Assembly: GCA_033439295.1 (NCBI GenBank) | Contig: JAVTLE010000007.1 | Span: 434,001-498,000 of the forward strand | Origin: Deuterostichococcus epilithicus | Lineage: Eukaryota; Chlorophyta; Trebouxiophyceae; Prasiolales; Stichococcaceae | Direction of reading: 5' to 3' | Length of the DNA stretch: 64,000 nt | Part shown: positions 10,237 through 22,966 of the stretch, in pieces | Numbering within the stretch: the first letter of the stretch is position 1 | How the letters are laid out: every line of letters begins with the position of its first letter | Program-made: the position numbers and the translations under genes | Notes under the pieces: model-generated | Databases searched by the model: none | What the model was told of the DNA's origin: nothing | The model's input: the letters and a program-made list of their open reading frames with translations, nothing else

Positions 10237-13200
10237 CTAGACGTCTTCATGGGCGTCCTGCGCATAGGATCCGATGAATGAGCGGGGCATTGACCCCACG
10301 TAGCTGCCGCGATGATAGTTGATGTTCATGGTGCTCTGCGGCAGCACAAATAGGTGAATGATGAGCACCGGCGGTCAGCGAGTCGCTGTCTCGACAGCAG
10401 TGCGAGGAGGTGGATCAGTGGGCGATGCCCCGGCTGCCTGCTGCTCATGCGCATACCTTGAGTCCAGAAGGCCAATCATCGGCCGGACGGATTTCGCCTC
10501 TGCAACCACTGGATTCTGCTTCTGGCAGGACTCGCCCAGGCAGCACCAGAGGCAGCGTGCACACAGCGATGAACCGGCGCCTCCCAGGGAGATGACCATG
10601 CAAAGGCCGTGCTGCTCCGAGACCAGCAACCTGGTTGGCAAAAGTGGCACCTTGATGGACGCGGGCGTGCTGCCCATCATGATTGGCCGGCTGGCGCCCG
10701 ACGCCGAGCGCCCGATGCTGACGCTCCTCGACGGCCGGCCGGCGACCGGCTGCGCACCGGTGGACGGCAGACCACCAGTCGACTGCGCGCCTTCCTCCTC
10801 TGTCGCCAGCTCCTCCATGATCTCCTTCTCCTCCACCTCGTCACCGCGGCCGTATATGAGCGTGCCCGCCACCAGCACACCAAACCTGCATTGGCGGGGC
10901 CGTAGTCAGAGATGAGGGATGTCTTTGCCGAAGATGAAACGCTCCTGGAATTGTGTGCCGCGACGCCACTCGGGAATGGCAGGCATGGCAGCCGCGGTGC
11001 AGTGCCGCGAATGCGAATGTGCAGCACTGCGTTTGCACGACGGCGGCCTTCTGCAGAAGACTCTGAAGGCGCACCCAGCAGCCTGGATGAGGGACCACTT
11101 GGACCAGGACTCCCCCAGCTTGCCGAAGCCCAGCGGTGTGTAGAACAGCAGCAGGTCCACCTGCATGTGTTTGACGGCAAGTCTGTCGTGAGAGTTTCAA
11201 CATTCCGGATCAGTGTCACCAGACTTTGCTTTCGATCCCGTGCTGGGGGGTTTGGCGGCCGCTGGGAGGCTTGCTCGCTGCTGCGCCACTGACGATGTTG
11301 CAGGATGCTCTGTCAAGCCAACAGCGCACCAGCCAGACGAACAGCGTCCGCGTCGTCTCCAGTACGGTGCGGAATACGGCGCCCAGGTGGCCTGCGCACA
11401 AAGGATGCTCACCCTTGCTTGCGACTCTCGTTGCAGCCCTTGGCAACGCTCTGCAAGGCAAGGTGCATACGTGCGGCATTTGCAGCATGGCTGCCGTACG
11501 CTGCGATAGTGATACGTGCACGGGTGTGCACTGCACACGAAGCGGGTGAGTAACAGGCCGAAACTGCTCACTCACCAGTCACGCACATGCCGGAGACGTT
11601 GTACATGAGCAGTGCCACCATGTCGATCAGCAGCACGGATGCGATGAGCTTGCTGTGCGTGATCATCTGAATGCCATGAGGAAGGAGAGCGCGTCAGCCG
11701 CACAGAAACGTGATCTCGACAGAGGGTGGGCACCGCAACCGGCTCTTGTGCAGCGACGACGCGTCAGGAATTCCAGCGCCTGAGGATGAAGGCTACGCAA
11801 CCCGGTTTCACAGGCGCTTGTACCCAACCACATGACGGAGTGCCTTGGGCTGGAGGGGTACTCCTGAGCATGTACAGGGCAGCAAGGGCGGGCGGCGGGG
11901 ACGTGTGGGTCAGACCAGACGGTCAACCGAAATGCCACAGCACCCCCGCCGCAGAGTCCACAGCTTCTGATGGCTCACAAAGGACGGTTCGGAAAGGCCT
12001 GCAAGCGACGCACATGCCAGGTGTCGAGGCTGTTCTCGTGGATGCCAGAGCCCTCGGCGCCGGGCAGGTGCTGCACAATGGGCAGCATGACGCACAGCAT
12101 GGCGACGCTGCCCCAGACGCCCTCGAAGCCCACGATCTTGAGCGCCGAGATGTCCATGCTGCTCAGGAAGAAGTCCTCGAAGGTGATCTGCGCCGCCTGG
12201 ACGGCCTGTGTGTCGAGGGGCGGAAGGGCCGAACATCACAGACGGGTTGCAAACGGGAGAAAGTAGCACTAAAGACCTCTGACAGGCCGCAGAGTCCCCA
12301 ACATCTGCTGACGGCGGCGGTGCCATGTCCTGCACAGGACCCTGCATGTCGCCTGGTAATCTGGAATGCGACAGGCAGGGTACTGGCGGTGCAGACAGTC
12401 GCCTCGCTCCAGACGTGTTGCTAGTGACCACTAGCCGATTGGCAGAGGGACGCACAGGCAGCAAACGTGGAGGGATGAACGCACACCTGGGATAAGATGA
12501 TGAGCGACATGCCGCCGAGCATCTGCCATTGGGAAACGGGGTGCGCAGCGCTGCCCTCGCCGGCGAGCAGGCTCGCGGCACCGACGCAGCAGATGCCAGT
12601 CTGCGGGGTGTCCACATGCAATGGTGAGCGAACCTGAGTTGCACCGGTTGGAGCGGGCGCGGTGCTGCCTGGTCCAAAATGCAGCACCGTGCACAGCTAA
12701 TTCACTGACAGTCACAGCCTCTTGCAGGCGGAACCATGATTCCTTGGGCGTTTGTGGACAATGAAACTAGTCCAGTTACATCGCGGCGGCGCAACCTGCC
12801 GTAGTTCTTGAGTTCCGGACGCACCACGCAGCACAGGATGCCGCCGTAGTGGAACTTGTTGAGCGTGCGGTGCAGGAACACGACGGAGAAGAGCGCTGCA
12901 AACAGCATCTCGGCACCGCGCATCATCTGGTACACGGACGCGGTCACGGACAGCAGGCCGATGTTCATGAGCACGGTGGCGACCAGGTCAAAGGCCGTGG
13001 GGATGGCCAGCAGGAAGATCTCCTTCATCTCAGAGTGCCCCTCGGCGGCCACCTTGTCCTGTGCGGGCGGAAGGGGCGGCAGATTTGACACGCATGCACG
13101 GAGTCAGCCTGCCAGACAGCAGGCGCAAAGACAGCGTGTCCTTCAGGGCATTAGGTGTCTGCTTTGCAATCATTTGCCACGCTGCAAAGGGAATGTCAAG

Positions 13201-13795
13201 GCGTCTGCTGGTGGCAGGGTTTTGGCGGCGCCGCGGGTGCACGCGAGGAGCTGCGCACCACATCTCCGCCGAGCAGGGGCTCGTCGACCGCGCCGTTGCC
13301 TGCCTGCCGCAGCTTCCGTGCCTTGTGCTGCTGCCAGTAGGCCAGCGGCAGGCACAGGCTCATGCCCAGAAACATGACCTGCAGGCAGGTGACAGCAAGG
13401 ATGGGCAGTGCTGAATCGCTGGCGGATCGAGCTAGCCGGATCCTGCAGCGAATGGTGTTTGGCATTAGAGTGTGGTGCGGCACCGCGCACCGTGGTCATG
13501 GCCCACGGCTTGGTGAACAACTGGTGCTTGCCGCTCCGGTCCAGGCCATCCAATTCATAGACTGCAGCTCAGCAGAGGCTGCATCAGTGTTGCGATTGCT
13601 CCTTGATGACATGCTGCATGTGGATGCGACTGGTCAGACAGATAAGCCGTGGTTGTCATCGCTTGAACGTGCCCTCGGGCGAAGATGCATGCGTCAACAC
13701 CAGCAATAGGTCGGACCTGCTTTCGCTGCGAGGCTGGTGAGCGTGCCAAAGCTGATCAGCCCGGCAACCGCAAGTGATGCGCCCAGGTCCGGCAT
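10237..13795 (-). CDS. SLC35F6-type drug/metabolite transporter superfamily protein
   Basis: Multi-pass membrane protein of the SLC35F6 (ANT2BP) branch of the nucleotide-sugar/DMT transporters; the substrate is not established. Exons in gene order: 13795-13717, 13561-13491, 13378-13262, 13058-12825, 12600-12487, 12205-12014, 11666-11576, 11391-11330, 11160-11075, 10885-10651, 10335-10237. All phases agree, giving 459 aa. Landmarks: first helix LAVAGLISFGTLTSLAAKA, then KHQLFTKPWAMT followed by VMFLGMSLCLPLAYW (a family signature), the pair-repeat helices with SVYQMMRGAEMLFAALFSV, and later VGFEGVWGS. A hydrophilic tail follows the last helix (acidic EEKEIMEELATEEE, then Ser/Arg-rich). The start ATG directly precedes the first helix, with no targeting extension. 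Tandem with the AP2 gene to its right. Confidence 0.88.
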
Positions 13796-14412
13796 GATTT
13801 GCTACAACTTGAGGCAACAAAGATGATGCTAGTTTCAGAAACTTGATGGGTGTCGCACGATACGATACGGTGGTCTCGCCCCGGGTCCTGCAAGTGTTCT
13901 GGACAAACCTACTTGATCTGAGGCCGCGCGAAGGATGAGTCGGCTGTCGATCTGCTTTGCGCCTTTGGCTGCGAAATGCACGTGACAAGCGATGTGACAC
14001 ATTCTTAGTCAGCAGCAGAGAAAGGGCACAACCAAAGGGAGGGAGATAGGCAATGCCAGAGTTTCTTGTCAAAAAGGCTTGTTCTTGTTTTGCTTAGGAA
14101 AAGGGCTGTCCGATCAATTACGACCAAGCAACGCCAAGGTAGTTCGGAGAAATGCCACCGAGAATGCTACAACTGTCCATGCTGGTACGACCTGCCTGAA
14201 TATTCCCCTCCTAAACCTGTGCAGCCGCAGCAGCGCAGTCGCTCCCATTGACTGATCTCAGGCCCAGGTGGCAGTTCACAAACGCCGCCACTGTTCGTCA
14301 CGACTATGGGTCAAGCAACACGCACAAGGGCTTGTGGGCCGCCTGCACTCAGCAGCAGGGATGACGGTCCTCAGGGAGATCACGGGCGGAGTGATGCAGC
14401 CTGCGGCGGCTG

Positions 14413-17400
14413 CTACAAAGGCTGGCTGGCGGCCGGCGGCGCGGCGCTGGCGACCGGCATGGTGACAGGCACCTGGGGCAGAGGTACGTTGCTAGGGTTG
14501 GGAATCATGTGCGACTTGTTCCACAGCTGCTGGTTGTTGGCGGCGGTGCCCAGGAAGCTCCGCATGTTGGGGTTTGCGACGTCGGGGCTCATGCCCATCA
14601 TGGACTCGTCAAAGTCGCAGGACTCGCCCTTGCGCGCAGCGGCGGCCGCGGCAGCAGCAGCCGCGGCGGCCGCCTCCTGCTGCTTCTGCTGCTGCTGCGG
14701 CTCCGGCGACGGAAAGCCGCGCCGGTGCTGCAGGACATGACAATGGGGGTTTGTTTAGAGTCCTTTGGCGACTTGCACCTGACGCCGTGAGCAGAGCGAT
14801 GCAGAGCGCATTCCGCCAATGCAATGCCTGGTACAATGCGGTGCTCAAGCAGACTTCAAGCACACGTTGCGCGGCGCGCTGTCCAGCGCCACAAGCGTAG
14901 GCCGGCATTGGAGCGTCAGATGCAGGAACGGGCTGCCGCTGCAATGCACCTGTGCGGACCGCAGCGCCGGAACACCTAGGCCGACGGCGCCGGCGGCGAC
15001 GCCGCGCACGGGCGCCGCGATGGGAGCGCTGGCCACCGGCGGCGTCCAGCCTTGCGATGGCTTTGTCAGCGGCGTGGTGCCCAGGATCATGGTCTCCTCG
15101 TCGAGCTCGTCGTCCGAGGCATCAGCGCCGCCGCCATACTTGGGCGGAAAGGTCAGCTCCGCCTTGAGGCTGCCCATGTTCATGGTGTCGCAGCCTGTGT
15201 GGGTATGGAAATGGCTGCACTTGAGCAGGACCGCAAGCGCTGCTGGACGGCATAACACATAACACAGCCGGGCTGACAGGCGACTTTCCGACCGGCAACA
15301 GCAGCGGCATGCACACATTCCACTCGCAGTGAGGCTCCGATCCAAGCCTGCAACACAAAAGACAAGAACACGACAAAGAACGGAATCGGAAACGAACCGC
15401 CAGCCTCCATGAGCTGCGTGACAACGTCCACCATGTCCACGGAGCGGCCGAAGGGCGAGGTGCCCATGCCCATGTGCGAGTGGCCGCCCATGGACCGCCC
15501 CAGCGACGCCGGCCAATCAGGGCCCGTCCACTGCGGCGTCGCCGGCCTCGGTACGCCACCGCCGGGCGGCAGCCGGTTGGGCGGCGGCCCCATGCTGCCG
15601 TTGGTCGCGCCTCCGCCGGGGTGGAACATCCCCGGGATGAGCATCGCGCCGCTGTGCAGGGACGTGCCCTGCGCCCAAACACCAGGTGACAGGGCTTGAG
15701 CGCCTGGCAGCACGGCAGGCGTTCAGGGGCAACACCGAAGAATAGACCCTCGCTGTGCAGCCCAGCATAGGGAGTCATCAGCAGCAGCACAGCGTGCAGT
15801 CTGCAGCGGTTCGGAACCGCCCTTGGAATGTGACAACACCCAGCAGCGCTACCAGCAGTGCATGGTTGCGCATCTCGCCCTCAGTAATCAACAACATTCT
15901 GAAGGCCTGCCCGACGCCTGACCTCCCCAGACTTCCGCAGCCAGGCGAGCGCAAGTGTCCCACAGCCAATCTAAAAACAACGCACCAGGTCGCGGCCGAC
16001 CATGGTGTTCTGGATGAGCGGCTCGTCCAGCGAGCCGGCGAGCGGCGGCTTGGGCGCCTCCTCAGCCGCCCGTGCCTTTTTGGGCGCCTTTGGCGGCGGC
16101 AGGTACGCCGGCGCGCCGCCGGGGCCGCCGGCGCCCTCCTCCCCCGGCTCGGGAAAGTTGCAGCGCGCCGAGGGGCCGCGGATGGCACGCGCCGCGGCGT
16201 CGTAGGCGCGGGCCGCCTCCTCTGCAGTATCGAAGGTGCCCAGCCACCTGCGGACGATGACAGGTAGCGACAGATTCAACGACAGGCCCTCGAGATCTGC
16301 TGCAGCAGTGCTTCGTCGTAACAGCCACTGCTGCTTGTCAGCAGTGGCTTTGACAGGCAGGCAGTCAGCAGTGGGCAGCGTCATGAAGAAGTGGGCAGCT
16401 GACTGGCCGACACGCCGGCACGCAGGCGAAGTGTATATTCTCGACCCATCAAACCCTGGAAATCACGCGCCTGCGGGCGCTGACGGTGGGGTCCCGGATC
16501 TCGGCCGCCCATTTGCCCCAGGGCCGTTGCCGCACGCCGCGGTATGTCTTGTTGCGGCCCTTTGACACAACGTCGCCCTCTCCGGCCGCCACCGGCAGCT
16601 CCTTCTTCTTGACTTTCTGCAGCAGGCATCACCAGGAAGCCTTTGGGTCGCAGCACCAGGCGGGTCGAGCCAGCACGACAAGCGTGACTCTGAGCATTCT
16701 CGACAGCAGCCGCCTTGATCTGGGCGTTCTAATGCAGCGGCCAAGAGCAGCTGCGACCAAGCTGTACCACATGCGGGAGCAGCACTGAGTGCGAATTGTG
16801 CAGTGCAGGGCACAAGCAAGCTACCAGCCCACCTTTGCCGCGACTTTCTGGGCCGGCGGCCTCGCTGGGATCGCTGTCGGCTGGCTGACCTCGCCGCTGG
16901 TGCTCCTCACCGCCTCGCCAGTGTTGGCATTGACGGCAGCGACCGGCCGGGGCACCACCTGCTGCGGCACGCCAGGCGCTAGCGCCGGCGCTGTGCGTTG
17001 TGGCATTGGCTGCGGCATCGGCTGCGGCATGGGCCTGGGTGCCGCCAGCGGCATGCCCTGCGGCACGGAGTGCGGCAGCGCCTGCGGCCCAGCCTGCGGC
17101 ATGCCTCCCTGCTGCCCAGCCGGCATCGCGGCAGCGCCCGGCACGTCGCGCGGTGGACTGGTCCGCAGCTTGGCCGTCAGGCCGCCCTGCACCGGGACGG
17201 GTGGCGGCCGCACGAGCTGGGGCGCAGGGTGCGCGGCTGCAGCGGGCGGTACACCGCCTGCAGGGAGTGGCAGGGGCTGCTTTTGCTGCTGTTGTTGCTG
17301 CGGCAGAGGCGCCGCGGCCAGCGGGCGGGGTGGCTGCTGCTGTGGCGTCACCGGCCGGGGGAGCGCGCTAGGCATAGCAGACTGCGTCGGCGCAGGCTGC

Positions 17401-17495
17401 TGCGGCACGGGTCCAGCTGAGTTGGGTGCCACAAACCCAGCGGTGCTGGCCAGCGGGGCTGGAGCTGTGCGGAGTTGCGCCGAGGGGGACGGCGC
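14413..17495 (-). CDS. AP2/ERF-domain transcription factor with long disordered flanks, 5' end unresolved
   Basis: Plant-type DNA-binding regulator. Exons in gene order: 17495-16833, 16616-16471, 16247-15986, 15668-15398, 15194-14950, 14727-14413. Phases agree throughout. A single AP2/ERF domain spans exons 2-3: [20 protein letters not shown], then [20 protein letters not shown]. The intron inside the domain needs a GC donor (CGCAG|GCGCGT) to keep RRWLGTF in frame. The first exon is about 220 residues of Pro/Gln/Ala/Met low complexity (poly-Q, PMPQP repeats). The C-terminal part is Gly/Pro-rich with an acidic [12 protein letters not shown] stretch and an alanine run, ending [17 protein letters not shown]. 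The exon at 17495 follows ATGCAG|; the gene may start at that ATG or in an upstream exon. Targets unknown. Confidence 0.8.
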
Positions 17496-18471
17496 CTGCA
17501 TTTGAGACGTTTTTGAAGCATGACGTCCGGATGTCACGATGTGTCTCATGCAGCAGCGCTTCAGCAGGTCCAGCAAAGGCTGGCCATCTTGCACGATTCC
17601 CGGACAGCAGGTCAGCATGCGCACGTTCCACAACGCAGCGGAGTGATGCGGAGACAGAGGTTCTGCATGCATGCTGCTCTCGACGATCGATGAGCGGCGC
17701 AGGTGGAAAGGACACGGCGCAAGGCCGGTAAGGACAGGGCATCCCCTCCCCGCGTACCGGACCGGCGCTGCATCGAAAGCGCACCTCATTGCTGCTGGAT
17801 GCCCTCGGAACGGCCGGTACCAGGCCCGGCGACGGTCTCATTGCGCAGAGCTGCATGCGTTACAGCCTTGCGCCTCCTGCCGAGGTGCTCCTTCGGGGTG
17901 GACCTTTGTCTGACGTGCCGCACCGCGACAGCGATCTCAATACTCCACAGCCAGAGATTATTCAGAGGCTCCCCTGAGCCCTATAGCGTTGCCGGCCGGC
18001 TGTTGCCGTCCACGCAGGGCCGGGGCCGGTCTGTGCGACGTGAGACCACTAATACCAATTTTCCGCGCGCGCAGTTTGGTGTTCTTGATTCCAGCCAGGC
18101 CCGCGAATAATCACTCCAGAGCTGACCAGGAGGTCCATGCGCATGTCTGATGCGGTTCCACACTGCAGATCGACTCTCCCTCGGCTCGCAAACGACAAGT
18201 TACACATGCGGACTCTCAACGCAACGATGATGCCTTGGCAGATATTTTCTGTCAGCTTCATCCTCCGTGGTGAGCGCGCTGATCTGAGGTCAAGCAAGCG
18301 AATTGACTGCTGAGTGATTCTTGCCGGGCAGTGTGCACCGTGACATATCTATGTTTGGCGACCGAGCAGGACAGTTGCATCTACTGCTGACAGCATTCGC
18401 GGTGCTGATACCTGCTGACGGTTGTGGCGCAGAACGATTGCCATGAGCGCCAGCTACTCGTTATGTAGACC
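17496..18471. other. Divergent intergenic region between the AP2 factor and the Gag1-like gene
   Basis: About 1 kb. It may hold the first exon of the AP2 gene (minus) and promoters for both genes. Several overlapping open frames exist, but none shows recognisable protein sequence or a convincing splice chain. Confidence 0.5.
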
Positions 18472-19302
18472 ATGAGCAGCAGATTCGAGCAGCCGCCCGA
18501 AGCCCTCAAGCCAGAAGTGCCGCCCTCGAGCCTGCCACCTGCGGAGTCGCGTCCAGACGAGCGGCGCAGCTCCCCTGCCGCACAGCAGGACGGTCCCAGG
18601 GCAGCTCGCCCAACCCAGCTCTTGCCCGACTACGGTGAATGCCTGCATCCAAACAGCAGCTGCGCATGGGTTGCCAGTGGGGGGGTGTGCCGCCCTAACA
18701 CACGCACATGCGTTTCCGCTAAGCCCTTTGCAAGCTCATCATAAGCCAGGATCATAACTTGCACACAAGTCACACACGTTTGAACATTGCAATAGATTAA
18801 ACGAATGAACACAAATGAAGATCCAACCTGCTGGAGATTGCTCCGCCTGCAGGCTGTGAGCGGTGGGCGCGGGTCCGGCTGGCGTGGACGCAAGCATCCA
18901 GCAGCAAGGAGCCGCAGCAGCAAGCAGCAGAGGCGGCTCCTTGGTGATGCTCTTCTGTATCAGACGCGCCTCTTAATGAGCCGCACGCGCGTCGTTGATT
19001 GTGCAGAAGCAGCACCGAAGCGTATGCACAGGGTCTTATTCAGACACCATGAAGGGTTGGGCTTGAACCACGTCCTGTTTCCTGATTAGGTCGACTGCGG
19101 ACCTCGATGACATGCTGCTGATGGACAAGCGGCTCGAAACCCCGGTTCCGCTTGCGGTGAGTGACGCAGCTCTGGCGCGACCTGCTGTCGAGCGCAGAGG
19201 CCTGATTGTGCTGGCACACATACGGGGGGCCACATACTGAGCAGTATGTTCTTGCAGGATCTCGTCGAGTACTTGGCGGAGCTATGGGCCGAAGAGGTCT
19301 AA
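18472..19302 (+). CDS. Gag1-like clamp domain (DUF4050) protein
   Basis: Small protein of 121 aa from exons 18472-18634, 18853-18943, 19090-19156 and 19258-19302. All phases agree and splice sites are good (CTGCAG, GATTAG, CTTGCAG acceptors; a perfect GTGAGT donor at 19157). After a Pro/Ser-rich N-terminus of about 50 residues comes YGCERWARVRLAWT, a short polar linker, then a segment ending LLMDKRLETPVPLADLVEYL and a terminal acidic tail. The W..R..W start, the LL..(N/K)..(F/L).(Q/T)PVPL block and the (M/L)V(D/E)(F/Y)L..(L/I)W end are the pattern of the Gag1-like clamp family of plants and fungi. Its biochemical role is poorly known. No signal or membrane segment. Divergent from the AP2 gene. 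Confidence 0.68.
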
Positions 19303-19802
19303 TGTGGTGATTCAATGGCTTGAGGTTCAGATGTGCAGCCTCAGCGCTTCGGCGCCGTCCAGCTTGGCTCAAATTGCTCGTGGTTTCAACATGTCTCTTT
19401 GTCACCCTTTGTCTGTCACAACTTGCTGCAGACAGGCTGCAATGGCGTTTGTCGCGTGCAATGGTCACCCTGCAAGACCAAATTGTAATCCACTTCTGTA
19501 CTTGATGCTTGATGTTACCACACTGCACCCACCGCACCACCGCGAACCAGCATTGTACCACATGGTGGGTGAACGGTGAGACACGTGCCCAGTCACTGCA
19601 GCACGGCAAGCAGGTACAAAAGGTCACACGGCGATGACACACAGACATAATCTGGCGCAATTCTCCACACTTCGGGTGGGACAATAAGCAGCTTTGGCGC
19701 TGTTTCAGGCTCAGCTGCGGCTCGGCGAGGGCAACCACAGCCTCATTCCTTTTGAACCGAATAACAGCCTCTACTATGCCAGACGGCCTGCTGCCCATTC
19801 AT

Positions 19803-20207
19803 TCACTGCAGCACCAGCTGTGCGCTCCTGCTCGTCACCTTGTCCGCCAACGCCGCCAGGGCGGTCAGGCACGCAAACACCAGCGTGCAGGTGGCAGTCT
19901 TGACGCCCTCAGACGGGCTGGCAATGGTGCCCAGGTACGCCGACAGCAGGGCGACGAGGCCGCCTGCTGCGGTAGCGCCCGCGTCGGATTTCCAAAACTG
20001 GCCCAGCCGCTGCAGCAGGCGGCTCAGCGCGGCCACCAAGACGTTGTGCTGCTTGCGTGTGGCGCTTGGGGCCGCAGCGGCCACCGCCAGCGCTGCGATG
20101 GCCTCGCGCTCTGCCGGCGTGCTTGCGTCGTGGATGAGGGCGGCAAGTGCACAGGCCGGTAACGCCGCCGCGAGCGGCCGGCCGCGGATGGTCCCCCGCA
20201 GTGACAT
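19803..20207 (-). CDS. Hypothetical Ala-rich helical protein, or 3' exon of a neighbouring gene
   Basis: Open frame of 134 codons from the ATG at 20207. Composition is Ala/Leu-rich amphipathic helix throughout (AEREAIAALAVAAAA, LVAALSRLLQRLGQFW, LVALLSAYLGTI), ending TSRSAQLVLQ. A possible acceptor CACACAG lies just upstream, in a phase that would also let it be an exon of the helical-repeat gene at 20.4-22.3 kb. I do not recognise the family. Strong codon bias like the neighbouring real genes supports coding. Confidence 0.45.
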   Translation of the reverse strand: MSLRGTIRGRPLAAALPACALAALIHDASTPAEREAIAALAVAAAAPSATRKQHNVLVAALSRLLQRLGQFWKSDAGATAAGGLVALLSAYLGTIASPSEGVKTATCTLVFACLTALAALADKVTSRSAQLVLQ

Positions 20208-20416
20208 GGTGGCACTCCGGAGGCTGGACAGCCCCGGCCTGTGTGTTGCAGAACGACATGGCATGTGAGCACATCTCTTGCTGGACACTCTTGCTGGCAA
20301 TGCAGCGATATACGCAGCATCACCCTGTCATGACTTCCCTTCCCGCAATAACAAAGTGGTGTGACAAAACTCTGCACTTCGACAGGACACAAGACATATG
20401 AAACTATGAAAAAGGC

Positions 20417-22298
20417 TCACGGACGCTGCGGCTGACGTGACAGGATCCAGACAGCGCTGTAGACTTTGTCCACTTGATCATTCGTGAGCGTGCCGCAGTT
20501 TGCGTGAAGCAGTCCCTGAGTGCAAGGTGCAAAGGTGAACTCGAGCTCTACTGCAGGACCAAGACAATCGGCACTGCCTTGCATGCACTGCAACAGCGGC
20601 TGCAATTGCACAACGTTGGCTTTGGCGTCGCATCCTCCTGTCAGCACTCCAGGACCTGCCAAACATGCGTGCTTCGTGCCGCGTGCGTCTGCTGTGCCCA
20701 GGAACGGTCGACCTTGGACCGTACCTCAAGGGAGCGAAGAGCCATGTTGACAAGTGGTGGCTCTGCGGGAATGTGTAGCAACGTTGCAATGCTGGCTATA
20801 GAGTGCGGCCCGCCAATGTCACGCAGCAGACACAGCGCCAGGCGAACGCCCTCCTGCATTGGTGGCAAGGCCATCGGTCATCGTTCAATGATATTGGGGT
20901 TTGACAGTGCCGTGTATGTAATTGAACTGCGTCACGTAAACTCATACTGTACCTTTTTGCATCTTTATGCACACGAAATCGTAGAATGCAGCTGGTCATC
21001 TTGTTCTTGACCAACAGCACTAGGCCCACACACTCAACATTCAGCAAAGGTGCCGCCAACACCATGCGGATCACCTCTTGGCAACGTTCATAGCCGAGGC
21101 AAAGAACGCGGGACAGAACCCGTTCGGCTTCGGACTCCAGTGTCAGGGCCGCCTTTACCAGTGCCTTGCCTGCAGACGCACATGCTGCACATGTGCGCAA
21201 GTAAGCCCAGCAGGTAGCCTATCTGCAGCGTCAACCGAACCTGACCAGTCAGCAAGGTCCTTGACGTCTTGCGAACTCATGCACCGTCTTCAGGCGGCCG
21301 TCAGGCAGCCTGCGGGGCGTGAAGTCCAGCGTGCCGGACACCTTCGGTGTTGAGAACATCCCGCAGGGTCGCCATGGCCGCCTTGGCCACAGCGATGTTG
21401 CCATTGTAAGCTTGCTCCTCCATCCTCGCCAGGATGGCCGGCAACAGGCAGCTGCGCACAAGTGCCGCCAGGTTGTGGAACACGACTGCCGTGCTCTGCT
21501 GCGTCACGGCGTTGCTCAAGGTCCTCAACGCCGCCAGCTGGGCCTGAATGTCGTCGACTGCCAGCAGCTCCAACAGGATGCCGCTCGACAGATCCTGCGC
21601 GCGGCGGCCAATCTGTAGTGAGTTGTGGCGTCAACGCCATTCAAGAACATGGCAGCCTGCAGTTCGATGGTTGGTGTCGATTGTGGACATTGAAGCCATT
21701 GACAGAGCAGCTTGACAGAGCAGAGGCATGACCATGCAGCAAAGGCTCCTGAGGACGCATCAGTCAAGACGACTGCACCCAATTCATATTGCTCAGGTTG
21801 TGCAGACACGATCTGAGGTGCCAGATTTCAGTATGCGTGCCTCCAGGCGCCAGTTGACCGTGTCGCCGGCAATGGAGCCGTCGCCCAACGTGACCTCCAG
21901 GTCTAAGTGCGCGCCCCACTGCTGCCACACGCCGGCGCCAGCCGGCAGCGCCGCGCACGCTCTCAGCATGATCACCTGCGGCGCGGCAGCGGCACAGGTG
22001 GTTGGCGGCGCGACTTTTCAGCATCGTATATGCGCCGTCAGGGACTGAGCTTGGCAGCACCGCATGCAGCGAGCGGCTATCGTATTGCTACCTGCTTGGT
22101 CGTGCTGTCGGCGTTGCTGCCTGACAGGATTAGTTCGCCCAGCTCGGTCAGGTTGCTGAATGCTCTGCCATTGCGGCGGCCATGCGTGCGCACATCACGG
22201 GGGGCATAGTCGTTGGTAGGAAGTGCTGTGGCGATGCATCGCACGTGGCAAGCGATTGAATCGAAAGTATCGCTGTCACTGGCACGGAGCTCCGCCAT
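20417..22298 (-). CDS. Unidentified helical-repeat (HEAT/armadillo-like) protein
   Basis: I do not recognise this gene. Exons I can support: 22298-22092 (ATG start, ending SNADSTTKQ), 21975-21841, 21612-21342, 21267-21241, then 21169 to about 21030, one around 20860-20710, and a last block ending at the stop 20417. The first four junctions agree in phase; the second needs a GC donor (CTGGAG|GCACGC). The protein is a series of amphipathic helices (LAVDDIQAQLAALRTLSNAV, LVRSCLLPAILARMEEQAY, IAVAKAAMATLRDVLNTEG, LVKAALTLESEAERVLSRV), like HEAT or armadillo repeats. Order and borders of the last three exons are uncertain, and the ORF at 19.8 kb may belong to it. Confidence 0.5.
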
Positions 22299-22966
22299 GG
22301 TGCTGCCCCTGCGCAGCGAGTCGCCTGCATGTGTGCAAGTATCAAGAAGAGTGAGTGGGGTCATGCAGTCTATAGTTCGGCCACTCAGAATGCAGGATTT
22401 ATTCCCAATGTCTGCAGAGAGACGCATTCTGGACTCAAAACAGAACGCTACTTGCCTGCCATGCAGGAATGAAGAAGTTCTGCAGTGCTGCACATAACGC
22501 ATGAATATTCAGTCAGCCACTCGAAGCCTCACACAAGCGACCGCTGAATCCCGCGCAGCGGGCAAATACTCTCTCAGTTGAGAAAGTGCGGTTTGTGAAG
22601 CTGCAGCTTTAAAGATTGTAGCATTTCTCGAATTGATCAGTCTCGTTTCCATGCCTCGAAGTTCCCAAGGTCTGTACTAATAGTGAAGTTTCAGGGTTCC
22701 CTCGAACATGAGATGTTCGTTTCCTGTCGGCTGCTGAATGCATGTTGTGCTGGACGCAACAGAATTTACCCTCACGACAACATGGAACTATGAGACTGCA
22801 CCTGCAAGTCATGCTCCCACAGAATCTCCAACAAAGCTGCGCGAATTATAGGCACGGCGGGGCAACACTTGTCTACACCAATCTGACGACCAATCTGATC
22901 GACAGCAGGAGGTGCAGTTTGCACTAGGATGCACAGCGGCACTTTTGTAAAGGTCAAAGCTTCGAC
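22299..22966. other. Divergent intergenic region upstream of Z-ISO
   Basis: About 670 nt, AT-richer than the genes on either side. It should contain the promoters of the helical-repeat gene and of Z-ISO. No gene, repeat or clear motif is seen. Confidence 0.5.

Noticed and set aside
20417-20600. Possible COMM domain in the helical-repeat gene (ELEFTF ... TNDQVDKVYSAVWIL)
   Set aside because: The conserved tryptophan and spacing of the COMM domain do not fit, and the upstream exons are unlike COMMD proteins.
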